Assembly (NCBI RefSeq): GCF_014646755.1
Contig: NZ_BMNW01000001.1
Coordinates: 514,039-578,038 of the forward strand
Direction: 5' to 3'
Length of the DNA: 64,000 nucleotides
DNA from: Pseudomonas asuensis
GTDB taxonomy: Bacteria > Pseudomonadota > Gammaproteobacteria > Pseudomonadales > Pseudomonadaceae
Below the pieces are notes generated by a model that did no database searches, was not told the DNA's origin, and saw only the letters and a program-made list of their open reading frames with translations. The translations under genes were made by a program, and so were the position numbers. Shown here piece after piece: positions 44,372 through 54,858 of the stretch; the stretch's first letter is position 1, and each line of letters begins with the position of its first letter.

Positions 44372-45847
44372 TCAGCGGAAAGGCGGCTCGTCAAAGCTGC
44401 GCAGTTTGCGAGAGTGCAGCGAATGAAGCTGTGCTCGCAGTAGCTCCAGCGCGGAGATACCGATTGCCAAATGCTGGCTTACCGCTCGCTCGTAAAACGC
44501 ATTGGCCGAGCCGGGCAGCTTGATTTCACTGTGTAGCGGCTTGTCCGATACGCATAGCAACGTGCCGTAGGGTACCCGTAGACGATACCCTTGAGCGGCA
44601 ATCGTACCGCTTTCCATATCCACCGCAATGGCTCGGGCCAGATTGATAACTGGCCGCTCCTGCGCCCAACGCAGCTCCCAGTTACGGTCATCATAGGTCA
44701 GCACCGTGCCGGTACGCAGCCTACGCTTGAGTGCTTCGCCACGATCTCCGGTGACTTGGGCAGCCGCCTCAGCCAGAGCCACCTGCACCTCTGCCAACGC
44801 CGGGATCGGTATATGAGGTGGCAACACGCGATCAAGAATACCGTCACGACGCATGTAGGCATGAGCCAGTACATAGTCGCCAATATTCTGCGACTGTCGC
44901 AGTCCGCCACAGTGACCAATCATCAGCCAGCAATGCGGGCGCAAAACAGCCAGATGATCCGTAATGTTCTTGGCGTTGGACGGCCCGACCCCGATATTCA
45001 CGAGGGTAACGCCATGACCATCTGCAGCGATCAGATGATAGGCAGGCATCTGGAAGCGGTGCCAGGCGATACCGCCAATGATGGCATGTGCTTCGCCATC
45101 ATCCAGTCCCCGCTCAATGGTGACATTGCCCGGCAGCACCATACGGACAAATCGCGGATCATCACGTAGCTGTTGCAAACCATGACGGATGAATTGATCG
45201 ACATAGCGGTGATAATTGGTTAGCAGAATCCAGGGCTGCACATGGCGCCAGTCACTGCCGGTGTAGTGCACGATACGGCGCAGGGAAAAATCGGTCCGCG
45301 CTGCATCGAACAGCGACAGCGGAAGAATACTCTCCTGCGCCCAGTCATAGAGGCCATCGGCAATATCGTCGTGGGCGGCGGACAAGTCGGTACTGGGAAA
45401 CACCTGCGCCAGCTCGGCTGCTGTCACACCAGACCCTGCCAGCTCGTCCCCTTGTTCCACTACATAGGGATAGGGAATGTCCTGCTCACTCGGCCCTACT
45501 TCAACCAGAAGGTCATATTCAGCCATGAGCGGCTCGAGCTGTTCGAGCAGATATTTGCGAAAGGCGGCAGGGTGCGTAACGGTTGCTCGGTAAGTGCCGG
45601 GGAGCTGTACCTTGGCATAGGCCCGCGTGGTAGTCGGTACGGCCTGGGCGGAGCGATAGCAGATCCGGATTTCAGGGTAACGGAACAGCCGTCGTTCGGC
45701 CTCGGTCGGCTCGATGCGATCCTTGAGGTAGCGCTTGAGCGCCCCGCTCAAGGCCTGAGTTGCCTGCTGATGCAGTGCAGCCAGCCGATCTACCGCCTCG
45801 CTAGCCGAATGGGCTGCAACAAAACCATCTTCGAACGTCTGAGGCAT
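44372..45847 (-). CDS. amn: AMP nucleosidase
   Basis: A 491-aa enzyme that cleaves AMP to adenine and ribose 5-phosphate, controlling adenylate pools. The N-terminal domain (about residues 1-190) is regulatory; the C-terminal domain is PNP/UDP-phosphorylase-like, with GVGPSNAKNITDHLAVLRPH, then MIGHCGGLRQSQNIGDYVL and a VDMESGTIAAQGYR nucleoside-binding block. Length agrees with E. coli Amn (484 aa). AAGGA lies eight bases before the ATG. A single gene between two terminated units. Confidence 0.95.
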   Translation of the reverse strand: MPQTFEDGFVAAHSASEAVDRLAALHQQATQALSGALKRYLKDRIEPTEAERRLFRYPEIRICYRSAQAVPTTTRAYAKVQLPGTYRATVTHPAAFRKYLLEQLEPLMAEYDLLVEVGPSEQDIPYPYVVEQGDELAGSGVTAAELAQVFPSTDLSAAHDDIADGLYDWAQESILPLSLFDAARTDFSLRRIVHYTGSDWRHVQPWILLTNYHRYVDQFIRHGLQQLRDDPRFVRMVLPGNVTIERGLDDGEAHAIIGGIAWHRFQMPAYHLIAADGHGVTLVNIGVGPSNAKNITDHLAVLRPHCWLMIGHCGGLRQSQNIGDYVLAHAYMRRDGILDRVLPPHIPIPALAEVQVALAEAAAQVTGDRGEALKRRLRTGTVLTYDDRNWELRWAQERPVINLARAIAVDMESGTIAAQGYRLRVPYGTLLCVSDKPLHSEIKLPGSANAFYERAVSQHLAIGISALELLRAQLHSLHSRKLRSFDEPPFR

Positions 45848-45932
45848 GCACGATTTCCTTACTCAAAATGAACGGGGCACCCTGACTCATGCATCAACTT
45901 AGCAACCTGCCAGGCAGCCCCCTTGCTAGCAT

Positions 45933-47711
45933 TTAGTCAGAGAGTAGCTGAGTTGGATCACGGTTATCTGACAATTGCTCAGAATCCTGGCGCTGATTCC
46001 AGAGGTGATAATAATGCCCTTCTGGATTGGCCAGCAGCTGTGCATGATTACCCTCTTCAACCAGCCGACCCTGACGCAGCACAATGATGCGATCAGCATC
46101 CCGAATCGTCGACAGCCGGTGCGCCACCACGATCATGGTTACCTTGCCACGCAGATCATGCAGCGCTTCCTGCAAGAGCGTTTCGGTCTCGCTATCAATA
46201 CTTGCCGTAGCCTCATCCAGCAGTAGCACTTTAGGTTGACGCAGCAAGGCCCGCGCCAGGGCCAGCAACTGCCGCTCACCGGTGGAAAGCGTAAAGCCGC
46301 GTTCGCCCAGGCGCGTCTCAAGTCCTTCGGGCAACCGCGCGATCAGCGGGGAAAGGTGGGCATTGTCTAGCGCCTCCTGGAGACGCCACGGCTCGACCTC
46401 ACTTCCCAGTAACAGGTTATCGCGCAGTGTACTGGAGCGAATGAAAGGCTCCTGCGGCACGGTAGCAATAGCAGCGCCTAACGCCTCAGGCGTCAGGCTC
46501 GACAATTCACGGCCGTCCAGCAATAGCTGCCCACCTGTTACGGGCTGTAAGCCAGCCAGGAGATCGAGCAGGGTCGACTTTCCACTACCGGTCGGTCCGA
46601 CGATGGCCAGGAACGTACCGGGAGCAATCTCCAGATCGATATCGCTCAATGTGTCATGATCTGCGCCCTCATGACGGAAGCGAACCGACTTGAACTCAAA
46701 ACAGGCCTTATCCACCGGACGACTGTCCGTACCTTGTAATGTCTGGGCCTGATCGAGCAGATTAAGCAATCGCATACCGGCAACACTTGCCTGCTGGTAG
46801 AGGTTGAACCGCTGGGTGATCTCCATCAACGGCTCGGTCACACGCCCCAGATAGGTTACAAAGGCATACATCACACCAATCTCAGCACCGCCGCCCAAAT
46901 GGTTCAGCCCATAGGTCAGCAACAGTACCGCCAGCACAACCACACTCACCAGATCGAGCGCCGAGCGCAACAGCAGCCCCGAGAACCGCACAGTGCTGAT
47001 CCGCGCCTCGTATTGTTGCTGGTTAAGCTCATGAAAGTGCTTGCGGAACGGGCCGGTCTGGTTGAAAGCCTGGATAATGGCCATTCCACCAATCGCCTCG
47101 TTGAGACGTGCGCTCTGCTCAGCACGTAGCGCCCTCACCCGCATGGCAGCCGGTCCGCTCAAGCGCTGATACAGCCAGACGATAAAGGCTGCTGCCGGGA
47201 TGAGCAGCATGGCAATCATCATGAGGTGAACATTCATCAGCGCCATGGCAACCAGGATACCGATCAGCAACACAACATTGCCAACGATGGTGCCTAGAAA
47301 CGCCACATAGAGTTCGCGTAAGGCATCCGTATCGTTGGTCACTCGGGCTACCAGCTCTCCGGTTGCCGTACGGTCGTGAAAACTCTGCGGCAGATGCAAA
47401 ACATGCCGGAATAGTCGTCGACGCAGCAGCAGAACCGTATCCATGGCAATACCGGCAAAGCGCAGGCTTTGCAGATAACGGCCGAGTGCGGCAAGCGCCT
47501 GGGTAACTACATAAATCAGGAACAGCACGATGAGTGGTTCGGGCCGTAGATCCCCGGGCACCAGATAAGTATCCAGGTAGTGCTTGGTCAGCCAGGGACC
47601 CATCACATCCATGACCGTTGCCCCGATCAGAATAGCCACGGCGATTATCAACCGGCGAGGGTTGGCCAGCACGGGGCCCAGCAGCAATTTGATAACACGA
47701 TGCTTAGGCAT
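45933..47711 (-). CDS. mdlB: ABC exporter half, catalytic partner (MdlB type)
   Basis: A 592-aa half-transporter with six membrane helices and an ATPase carrying Walker A VGPTGSGKST, Walker B LLLDEATASID with the catalytic glutamate, and H-loop AHRLST. The signature is LSTGERQLLAL rather than LSGGQ, as in MdlB-like partners. The start MPKHRVIKLL has GGAGG five bases ahead, and overlaps the upstream partner's stop by eight bases, so both are made together. Heterodimeric exporters of this kind move lipophilic compounds; the substrate is unknown. Confidence 0.88.
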   Translation of the reverse strand: MPKHRVIKLLLGPVLANPRRLIIAVAILIGATVMDVMGPWLTKHYLDTYLVPGDLRPEPLIVLFLIYVVTQALAALGRYLQSLRFAGIAMDTVLLLRRRLFRHVLHLPQSFHDRTATGELVARVTNDTDALRELYVAFLGTIVGNVVLLIGILVAMALMNVHLMMIAMLLIPAAAFIVWLYQRLSGPAAMRVRALRAEQSARLNEAIGGMAIIQAFNQTGPFRKHFHELNQQQYEARISTVRFSGLLLRSALDLVSVVVLAVLLLTYGLNHLGGGAEIGVMYAFVTYLGRVTEPLMEITQRFNLYQQASVAGMRLLNLLDQAQTLQGTDSRPVDKACFEFKSVRFRHEGADHDTLSDIDLEIAPGTFLAIVGPTGSGKSTLLDLLAGLQPVTGGQLLLDGRELSSLTPEALGAAIATVPQEPFIRSSTLRDNLLLGSEVEPWRLQEALDNAHLSPLIARLPEGLETRLGERGFTLSTGERQLLALARALLRQPKVLLLDEATASIDSETETLLQEALHDLRGKVTMIVVAHRLSTIRDADRIIVLRQGRLVEEGNHAQLLANPEGHYYHLWNQRQDSEQLSDNRDPTQLLSD

Positions 47712-49437
47712 GTTTGCCTCCTGCCTGTTGCAACTGCCAGAGCCGGGAATAGACGCCACCCTGCGTCAGCAGCTGCGCATGTGAGCCTCGCTCGACGATG
47801 CGGCCCTCCTCCAGCACGATCAGCTGGTCAGCCTCCCGTACCGCAGACAGACGATGGCTTACGATGATGCGGGTTCGGTTACCCAAGCGTCCCAGTGTCT
47901 CGAGCAGACGTGTTTCGGTCGCGGTATCAACAGCTGACAGCGTATCATCCAGCAGCAGGATAGGCGCTTCTGACAACAGCGCACGAGCCAGGGCCACTCG
48001 CTGTCGCTGGCCACCGGACAGGGTTACGCCCCGCTCCCCTACAGGCGTTTCAAGCCCCTCGGGAAGCTGATTCAGATCAGTCGCAAATGCCGCATCGGTC
48101 AGCGCGCCTCGAATCTGCTCCGGCGTCGCCTCTGGTCGTCCTAGCGCAACGTTTTCAGCCAGACTGCGGGCAAATAGAAAGGGGTCTTGAGGCACATAGG
48201 CGAACTGGGCCCGCAACGCCTCCAGAGAGTACGCCTCGATAGGATGAGCGCCCAGGCGAATCTCTCCACCCGTCATCGGGTATTGACGGAGCAGTAGCCG
48301 CAGCAACGTACTTTTGCCGCTGCCGGTGGCTCCAACAATCCCTAACGTACTGCCCGCCGGAAGCTCGAAGGCAATATCCTGCAGCGCAGGTGTCTGTCCC
48401 TGGGGGTAGATAAAGGAGGGGATATTAACGCTCAAGGTTGATCCAGGCTCAGGCGTAAGGGTCCCGCTGTCCTGAATATTTTCTGTCGAGGCGAAAAACT
48501 CGCGCAGACGACGCCCCCCCGCTTCTCCACGCTGGAGAATATTAAGGCACCAACCAATGGCGAACATCGGCCAGATAAGCTGCGCAAGGTAAAGGCTGAA
48601 GCTGGTCAACTGACCCAGCGTAATCGCGCCCTGCATGTAGCGGCCGGTACCGACTACCAACGTCAGCAAGGTTGCGCAGCTCAGCGCCACAAAGATGATC
48701 GGCTCGTACTTGGCCTCAGTCCGCTGAACAGCGTAATCCGCTTTGGCCGCCGCGCGGGCGCGCTCATCGAAGTCATCCAGTTCGGCCTCGATCAGGGCAT
48801 TCTGCCGCAACATGCGCAGCCCGCTCAGGGCTTCCTGCGTTCGGTCATTAAGGGCAGAAAATCGCTGTAGGGTCTGTCCGAAGCGCTGCTGGACGCGCTT
48901 CGCCACGTGGTAAAAGCCCCACGCCATGAAGGGAAACGGCAACAGGGCCATGAGCGCCAACGGCGTATCAATACCCACCAGCATGACGGCTAACACAAGA
49001 AACAGGGTCATGGCCCCATCGAAGCTGGAAAGGACGCCCTCTCCGGCGGCCATTTCCACGGCATCGATATCCTGTGTGGCTCGTGCCAGCAAATCACCTG
49101 TACGGCTTGCCTGAAAAAAGCCAGGATCAAGGCGCGTAAGCTTGGCATAGAACGCATCGCGCAGCTCTACGCCAACCTTGTACGCAGTACCAAACAACCT
49201 TACCCGCCAGTGATAACGAAGCACATAGAGACCAAAGCCGACCAGGGCCAGTAAGGCGGCACGCCCTACCAGCTCCATTTGGTCCAGCTCACCGGCACGC
49301 AGTGCATCAATGGTCTTGCCTACCCACCAGGGTAGCGTCAGATTCAGCAGGCCTACGCCTAATAGGCAAGTAATCGCCCCGCAGTAGGCCAGTCGATGGC
49401 GAAAAAGAAAATCGCGCAGTAACGTCCAAAGCGCCAT
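47704..49437 (-). CDS. mdlA: ABC exporter half with degenerate ATP site (MdlA type)
   Basis: A 577-aa half-transporter: six membrane helices, Walker A VGATGSGKST, canonical signature LSGGQRQRVALARAL, and a Walker B reading LLLDDTLSAVD, where the catalytic glutamate is replaced by aspartate. This is the known pattern of MdlA-like subunits with one non-hydrolysing site, which complements the intact Walker B and variant signature of the partner. The start at 49437 lies 43 bases after the ladS stop; a weak GGGT precedes it and the frame is open into ladS. Confidence 0.87.
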   Translation of the reverse strand: MALWTLLRDFLFRHRLAYCGAITCLLGVGLLNLTLPWWVGKTIDALRAGELDQMELVGRAALLALVGFGLYVLRYHWRVRLFGTAYKVGVELRDAFYAKLTRLDPGFFQASRTGDLLARATQDIDAVEMAAGEGVLSSFDGAMTLFLVLAVMLVGIDTPLALMALLPFPFMAWGFYHVAKRVQQRFGQTLQRFSALNDRTQEALSGLRMLRQNALIEAELDDFDERARAAAKADYAVQRTEAKYEPIIFVALSCATLLTLVVGTGRYMQGAITLGQLTSFSLYLAQLIWPMFAIGWCLNILQRGEAGGRRLREFFASTENIQDSGTLTPEPGSTLSVNIPSFIYPQGQTPALQDIAFELPAGSTLGIVGATGSGKSTLLRLLLRQYPMTGGEIRLGAHPIEAYSLEALRAQFAYVPQDPFLFARSLAENVALGRPEATPEQIRGALTDAAFATDLNQLPEGLETPVGERGVTLSGGQRQRVALARALLSEAPILLLDDTLSAVDTATETRLLETLGRLGNRTRIIVSHRLSAVREADQLIVLEEGRIVERGSHAQLLTQGGVYSRLWQLQQAGGKHA

Positions 49438-49480
49438 GTAAAGAAATACCCAACCATAAGTAGCTGCCCAGTATAGCCCT

Positions 49481-51880
49481 CTATGAGGTCTCAACCGGAG
49501 CCTGACAAAGCAGCCAGTCCTGTAAAAGGATTTGCAACTCACCCAGTCTGACCGGTTTAGCCAGGTAATCGCTCATACCGGCCGCCAGGCAGCGCTCCCG
49601 ATCGCCATGGTGCGGATGGGATGACAACGCCAGGACAGGAAGCTCCTTACAACCAGGAAGAGCCCGAATGGCTCGACAGATAGCGAACCCGTCCATGACC
49701 GGCATCTGGCAATCCAGCAGGACGGCATCCACGGTTGCCTGATCCAGAAGTTCAAGGGCTAGAGAACCAGTGTCTGCGGTGCGTACCTGATAACCCAACC
49801 GGAGCAGCATGCCACGCAATATCATCTCATCCCGGGCATTGCTCTCCACAACCAGCACCGTGCAATTGGCGGGTTGCCGTGTTTTCAGCACACACGACCG
49901 GCGCGCAGGTGCCGGCAACTCCAACCGCCCCGGCAGCGGCAAGGTAATAGCCATGCGAAAACGGCTTCCAACGCCTACTTGTGAGGAGTGGCTGAGCGTC
50001 CCGCCCAGCAGATGAATCAATTTACGGCTTAAGGCAAGGCCGATTCCCAACCCGCCGTAGCGGCGTGTCAGTGAGCCATCAAGCTGATGGAAGCGTTGAT
50101 ACAGCTGATCACTCTGCTCCGACGTAAAGCCAATACCGGTATCTACTACCTCAATCAGCAGCGGTTGGCGATTAGCTTCCGCCTGAGCGTCTGGATGCGC
50201 CTGAACGCGCAGCGTCACCGATCCTTCATGAGTAAACTTGATGGCATTCTCGATCAGATGACCTAACGCTCTGGCCAGCTTTGGCGCATCACCTTCCAAA
50301 GTATCGGGCAGCGCAGGGTCAACCTCCACATGCAATGCCAGTCGCTTAACCTCGGCACTGGGTGTGTAGCGCGCCCGCAAGCTGTCAAACAAGCCGTGCA
50401 GACTGAATGGTACCCGTCGGGCAGCCTGCTTGCCCGCCCGCAGCTCGGTCAGGGTCAGGATATCGTCCACCATGCGCATCATGGTCCGTGCGGACTCACT
50501 GGCCGACTGGTGATACTGTTCCAGATCCACCGTCATGGGCTGCGTCTGGATCAGCTCCAGCGAGCCGATTACTCCATTCATGGGCGTTCGCAACTCGTGA
50601 GTCACAGTCGCTAGGAACTCATCCTTTAGACGATTACTGTTAGCCAACTCTTCGTTCAGTCGCTCCAGCGCGCGGCGAGACTCCTCAAGAATCCGGGCCC
50701 GCTCCTCGCGCATGGCATTAATCCGGTCTGCCAGGGCCAATGAGAGTAACGCCACCTCAAGCGCCGAACCGATCTGACTCGCATAGACCGTCAGGAAGTT
50801 ATAGGGCAACAGACCGGCCACCATCAGGATGTTGGCCAATCCGCCCAGCAGAAAGATTGACCAGGCAATGATGAAATAACGCGCGGTCCGCATCCCGTCG
50901 AGCCAGGCCCGAATGCCAGCGGTGAACACCACAAAGATAAAGATCAATGCCAGAAAGGTGGCCAATCGCATTGCCATTGCGTAATCACAGGTCAGTGACG
51001 ACACGACGCACAGGCAGGCCAGCAGAATCAGGCCCTTCATGCAGAGGTCGATTCGGCGACTGTATTGGCGGGTCTGCAGGAAGTAGCGCGTAAACTGGCT
51101 GCCAAAGATGCCAGCCAGCCCTACAAAGAAAGGCGTTGCGATATTGGCCCAGCGGGGACTATCCGGCCACAGGTACTCGGAGCCCGTACCATTGATGGAC
51201 AGCAGATAGCAGCCGAACGAGCCTACATAAAAGATATGGTAAAGGTAACTTGGGTCGCGAACGCTGAGGAAGATAAGCAGGTTATAAAGCATCATCACCA
51301 GCAGGACGCCATAGATGATCCCCAGCAGGTAGACACGAGCCGGCTCGGCTTCGATAAACGCCTTGGTACTCCAAAGCACCAGCGGTGCCTGAACAGAGCC
51401 TTGACTTTCGACCCTCAGGTAAAGCCGTTTCGTCTCGCCGGGCGCAAACGATAACGGAAAGAGATAACTGCTGTGTCGGATAAGACGACTACTGAACGGT
51501 AGCGTATCGCCCATGCGCTGGGCCAGCCGGTAAACACCGTGTGCATCAGGTGCGTAAATATCGTAACGGTCGAGTGGCGGATAAGAGAGCTCAAGCAGCC
51601 AGCTTTTAGGCCCTATACCGGTTTTAGGCTGATAGGTCAGGTCCAGGCGGATCCAGTAAGCCGAGCGGGAATAACCTGCACCGAACACATCCTCGCCATG
51701 CCGGATAAAGCTGCCACTCAATGCCGGTGAAGTAATGTCTTCGATAGTCGATGTGCCACGCACATCTTCAAATACCTCAAGCGATTGCCCAAGGGACAAT
51801 CGTCCGATCGATTCGTCGAACTCAACAGCCTGCACCCACCAGGGCCACGCGAGCAGAATGAAAAAGAACCCGTTACGCAT
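49481..51880 (-). CDS. ladS: Hybrid sensor kinase LadS
   Basis: A 799-aa membrane hybrid kinase. Order: signal/first helix (GFFFILLAWPWWVQAVEF), periplasmic 7TMR-DISMED2 domain (about 20-170), seven-helix 7TMR-DISM membrane domain (about 180-385), coiled linker, HisKA with VTHELRTPMNG (phosphorylated His near 425), HATPase with DTGIGF and GGLGIGLALSRK, and a C-terminal receiver with phospho-acceptor VLLDCQMPVMDG near residue 725 and LAKPVR. Domains, length and the position beside thiD-thiE-hemL match LadS of P. aeruginosa, which feeds the Gac/Rsm switch toward biofilm. The start lacks a ribosome site; ATGs 12-13 codons up have GAGGG. Confidence 0.88.
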   Translation of the reverse strand: MRNGFFFILLAWPWWVQAVEFDESIGRLSLGQSLEVFEDVRGTSTIEDITSPALSGSFIRHGEDVFGAGYSRSAYWIRLDLTYQPKTGIGPKSWLLELSYPPLDRYDIYAPDAHGVYRLAQRMGDTLPFSSRLIRHSSYLFPLSFAPGETKRLYLRVESQGSVQAPLVLWSTKAFIEAEPARVYLLGIIYGVLLVMMLYNLLIFLSVRDPSYLYHIFYVGSFGCYLLSINGTGSEYLWPDSPRWANIATPFFVGLAGIFGSQFTRYFLQTRQYSRRIDLCMKGLILLACLCVVSSLTCDYAMAMRLATFLALIFIFVVFTAGIRAWLDGMRTARYFIIAWSIFLLGGLANILMVAGLLPYNFLTVYASQIGSALEVALLSLALADRINAMREERARILEESRRALERLNEELANSNRLKDEFLATVTHELRTPMNGVIGSLELIQTQPMTVDLEQYHQSASESARTMMRMVDDILTLTELRAGKQAARRVPFSLHGLFDSLRARYTPSAEVKRLALHVEVDPALPDTLEGDAPKLARALGHLIENAIKFTHEGSVTLRVQAHPDAQAEANRQPLLIEVVDTGIGFTSEQSDQLYQRFHQLDGSLTRRYGGLGIGLALSRKLIHLLGGTLSHSSQVGVGSRFRMAITLPLPGRLELPAPARRSCVLKTRQPANCTVLVVESNARDEMILRGMLLRLGYQVRTADTGSLALELLDQATVDAVLLDCQMPVMDGFAICRAIRALPGCKELPVLALSSHPHHGDRERCLAAGMSDYLAKPVRLGELQILLQDWLLCQAPVETS

Positions 51881-52053
51881 ATAAAAGGCTTCGCCAGAAA
51901 AGCCCGCAGGCAGCATCATGCACAAACTGCCCTCTCGTGCGACGCATCCCTTCAAGCATTGAGTTAGGTGCAGCACTCTATCACAGGCCGGCACAGCAGC
52001 TACACTGCCGACCGGAGCCTTTGTTCAGCCTGTTTAGTGATAAGCTTTTTGCC

Positions 52054-52851
52054 ATGAATACACACAACGCTCGTCCCGTCGTTCTTTGCCTTTCCGGTCA
52101 TGACCCCAGCGGCGGCGCTGGCCTGCAGGCAGACATTGAAGCCCTGATCGCCCAAGGCTGCCATGCAGCGCCTGCTATTACGGCATTGACCGTTCAGGAT
52201 ACGATCAACGTGTCCGACTTTCGGGTGCTGGATCGCGCCTGGGTCATGGCCCAGGCCAATGCTGTGCTGACGGACCTCCCGGTTGCCGCCGTTAAGCTGG
52301 GTATGCTCGGCTCCATTGAAATGGTTGAAACGGTGCTGGATATCCTGGCTGACCATCCGCAATTACCGCTTGTGTGCGACCCGGTACTACGTGCCGGCGG
52401 TGGTGGAGCATTGGGCAAGGATGAAGTCGGTTATGCCATCCGTGAACGGTTACTACCTCGTGCAACGATCGCCACCCCCAACCTGCCGGAAGCACGCATT
52501 CTGGCCGAGCTACCGGAAGGGACCGCAGACGAATGCGCTGACAAGCTCCTGTCCTACTGCGAACACCTACTAATTACCGGTGGCCATGGCGACGAACAGG
52601 AAGTGCATAATCGCCTTTACTGCCGTGACGGACGTCAGGAAACCTTTATCTGCCAGCGTCTCCCCGGAAGCTATCATGGCTCGGGCTGTACGCTGGCAAG
52701 CGCGCTGGCTGGCCGTCTGGCCTTGGGCGAAGCGCTGCCTAGCGCGGTTCGTTCAGCCCTGGACTATACCTGGCGCACCCTGCGCGATGCTGAGCGCCCC
52801 GGCCGTGGCCAATACATTCCTCGCCGTCTTCCCCTGGATTTCTGCTCATGA
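52054..52851 (+). CDS. thiD: Hydroxymethylpyrimidine/phosphomethylpyrimidine kinase
   Basis: A 265-aa ribokinase-fold enzyme that phosphorylates the pyrimidine precursor of thiamine twice. The N-terminal [20 protein letters not shown] motif is diagnostic; [17 protein letters not shown] holds the catalytic cysteine/anion hole near residue 215. It starts 173 bases from the divergent ladS start. No THI-box (TPP riboswitch) is seen upstream. Its stop overlaps thiE by four bases. Confidence 0.95.
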   Translation: MNTHNARPVVLCLSGHDPSGGAGLQADIEALIAQGCHAAPAITALTVQDTINVSDFRVLDRAWVMAQANAVLTDLPVAAVKLGMLGSIEMVETVLDILADHPQLPLVCDPVLRAGGGGALGKDEVGYAIRERLLPRATIATPNLPEARILAELPEGTADECADKLLSYCEHLLITGGHGDEQEVHNRLYCRDGRQETFICQRLPGSYHGSGCTLASALAGRLALGEALPSAVRSALDYTWRTLRDAERPGRGQYIPRRLPLDFCS

Positions 52852-53483
52852 GTTCACTGCGTGGCTTGTATGCCATCACAGATAGCCTTCTGCTGGCAGA
52901 AGGCAGACTTATTCCCTATGTAGACGCTGCACTGAAGGGTGGTGCTCGTCTGATCCAATATCGGGACAAGTCCCACGATGGCGCTCGCCGCTGGGACGAA
53001 GCCCAGGCCCTGTCTGAGCTATGCACCCGCCACGGTGCCGACCTGATCATCAATGATGATCTTGACCTGGCCGTTCGCCTGGGGGTAGGCCTGCATCTGG
53101 GCCAGGAAGATGGATCTCTAGCCGAAGCGCGTAAACAGCTTGGCCAAGCCGCTATCGTAGGGGGTACCTGTCATGCCCAACTGGCGCTGGCGGAGCGCGC
53201 AGTCCAGGAAGGCGCCAGCTACATTGCCTTTGGCCGCTTCTTCAATTCAAACACCAAACCCGACGCACCGGCTGCCACGCCTGAGCTGCTGACCGAGGCT
53301 CAGCGCCGCTTTACTGTGCCAGTGTGTGCCATCGGAGGTATCACCCTTGGCAACGCTGCCTCACTGATCGAGCGTGGCGCGAGCCTGATCGCCGTCATTC
53401 ATGCCCTGTTTTCAGCGCCCTCTGCCGAAGAAGTAGAGCGTCGCGCCCAAGCATTCAGTGCACTGTTCAACCCAATTTTGTAG
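52848..53483 (+). CDS. thiE: Thiamine-phosphate synthase
   Basis: A 211-aa TIM-barrel enzyme that joins the pyrimidine and thiazole halves of thiamine. Motifs: [15 protein letters not shown] near residue 35, [14 protein letters not shown] near residue 68 with HLGQEDGS, and the phosphate-binding [15 protein letters not shown] near residue 160. Starts inside the thiD stop (ATGA), so the two are coupled. hemL follows ten bases later, giving a thiD-thiE-hemL operon, an order common in pseudomonads. Confidence 0.96.
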   Translation: MSSLRGLYAITDSLLLAEGRLIPYVDAALKGGARLIQYRDKSHDGARRWDEAQALSELCTRHGADLIINDDLDLAVRLGVGLHLGQEDGSLAEARKQLGQAAIVGGTCHAQLALAERAVQEGASYIAFGRFFNSNTKPDAPAATPELLTEAQRRFTVPVCAIGGITLGNAASLIERGASLIAVIHALFSAPSAEEVERRAQAFSALFNPIL

Positions 53484-53493
53484 AGAGTTCACC

Positions 53494-54780
53494 ATGTCCC
53501 GCTCCGAAGCCCTGTTTGCTGACGCCCAGAAGCATATTCCTGGTGGCGTCAATTCCCCAGTTCGCGCCTTCAAAAGCGTGGGTGGCACGCCCATTTTCTT
53601 CAAGCATGCGGCAGGCGCCTATGTTATTGACGAAGATGACAAGCGTTATGTTGACTACGTTGGCTCCTGGGGGCCAATGATCCTGGGCCATAGTCATCCC
53701 GACGTCCTGGATGCCGTGCGCCGCCAGCTTGAGCATGGTCTTTCCTATGGAGCTCCGACGGCCATGGAAACCGAGATGGCCAACCTGATCTGTCAGCTTG
53801 TACCCTCCATGGAAATGGTACGCATGGTCAGTTCGGGCACCGAGGCCACCATGAGCGCTATTCGCTTGGCGCGTGGTTATACCGGCCGTGACACTATCAT
53901 CAAGTTCGAAGGTTGCTACCATGGTCACTCGGACAGCCTTCTAGTCAAAGCAGGCTCTGGCGCCCTCACTCTGGGTGTGCCCAGCTCTCCAGGCGTGCCC
54001 GCCGCGTTTGCTCAGCACACCCTGACGCTGCCCTTCAATGACCTGAATGCGGTCAAGGAAACCTTGCAGAAAGTAGGAGCGGATATCGCCTGCATCATTG
54101 TCGAGCCTGTGGCTGGCAATATGAATTGCGTACCGCCTGCACCTGGTTTCCTCCAAGGGTTACGCACCCTGTGCGATGAACACGGCGTGGTATTGATCTT
54201 TGATGAAGTCATGACTGGCTTCCGCGTTGCCCTGGGGGGCGCCCAGGCGCATTACGGCATTACGCCCGACCTTACAACGTTCGGCAAGATTGTAGGCGGC
54301 GGCATGCCCGTCGGTTGCTTTGGCGGCAAGCGCGCCATCATGGAAAAGATTGCACCCCTTGGCCCGGTCTACCAAGCCGGCACTCTGTCCGGCAATCCGT
54401 TGGCCATGGCAGCAGGCCTGACAACCTTGAAGCTTATTAGCCGTCCCGGCTTCCACGATGAGCTGACCACATTGACGACCCGTTTGCTGGATGGTCTGCG
54501 TGAGCGAGCCCAGGCAGCCGGTATTCCCTTCGTTACCACCCAGGCTGGCGGTATGTTCGGTCTTTATTTCAGTACGGCAGAAGACATTGTGACATTTGAT
54601 GACGTCATGGCCAGCGATGTCGACCGCTTCAAGCGCTTCTTCCATCTGATGCTGGAAGGCGGCGTCTACCTTGCGCCCAGCGCTTTCGAGGCCGGCTTTA
54701 CCTCTATCGCACACGGCGAGGCGGAGCTGGACATCACGTTCAAGGCGGCCGAACGTGCCTTTGCTGCACTGAAAGGCTGA
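53494..54780 (+). CDS. hemL: Glutamate-1-semialdehyde 2,1-aminomutase
   Basis: A 428-aa PLP enzyme making 5-aminolevulinate for haem. Seen: the N-terminal [18 protein letters not shown] block, [13 protein letters not shown] near residue 66, [20 protein letters not shown] near residue 120, and the PLP lysine in [20 protein letters not shown] near residue 265. All are intact. GAGAG precedes the ATG. A 12-codon upstream extension overlaps thiE and is not preferred. An imperfect hairpin follows (CGATGGTT 54792-54799 with AACCATCG 54833-54840). Confidence 0.97.
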   Translation: MSRSEALFADAQKHIPGGVNSPVRAFKSVGGTPIFFKHAAGAYVIDEDDKRYVDYVGSWGPMILGHSHPDVLDAVRRQLEHGLSYGAPTAMETEMANLICQLVPSMEMVRMVSSGTEATMSAIRLARGYTGRDTIIKFEGCYHGHSDSLLVKAGSGALTLGVPSSPGVPAAFAQHTLTLPFNDLNAVKETLQKVGADIACIIVEPVAGNMNCVPPAPGFLQGLRTLCDEHGVVLIFDEVMTGFRVALGGAQAHYGITPDLTTFGKIVGGGMPVGCFGGKRAIMEKIAPLGPVYQAGTLSGNPLAMAAGLTTLKLISRPGFHDELTTLTTRLLDGLRERAQAAGIPFVTTQAGGMFGLYFSTAEDIVTFDDVMASDVDRFKRFFHLMLEGGVYLAPSAFEAGFTSIAHGEAELDITFKAAERAFAALKG

Positions 54781-54858
54781 GTACCGCTTATCGATGGTTT
54801 CGCTTACGCGCAAACGGAGCGGAACCATCGTTTGCTACAAGCCTCTCAGTTTGAAACG

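Noticed and set aside
51920-52053. A possible TPP riboswitch before thiD
   Set aside because: I could not find the CTGAGA core or the paired THI-box helices, and pseudomonad thiD-thiE-hemL operons need not carry one.
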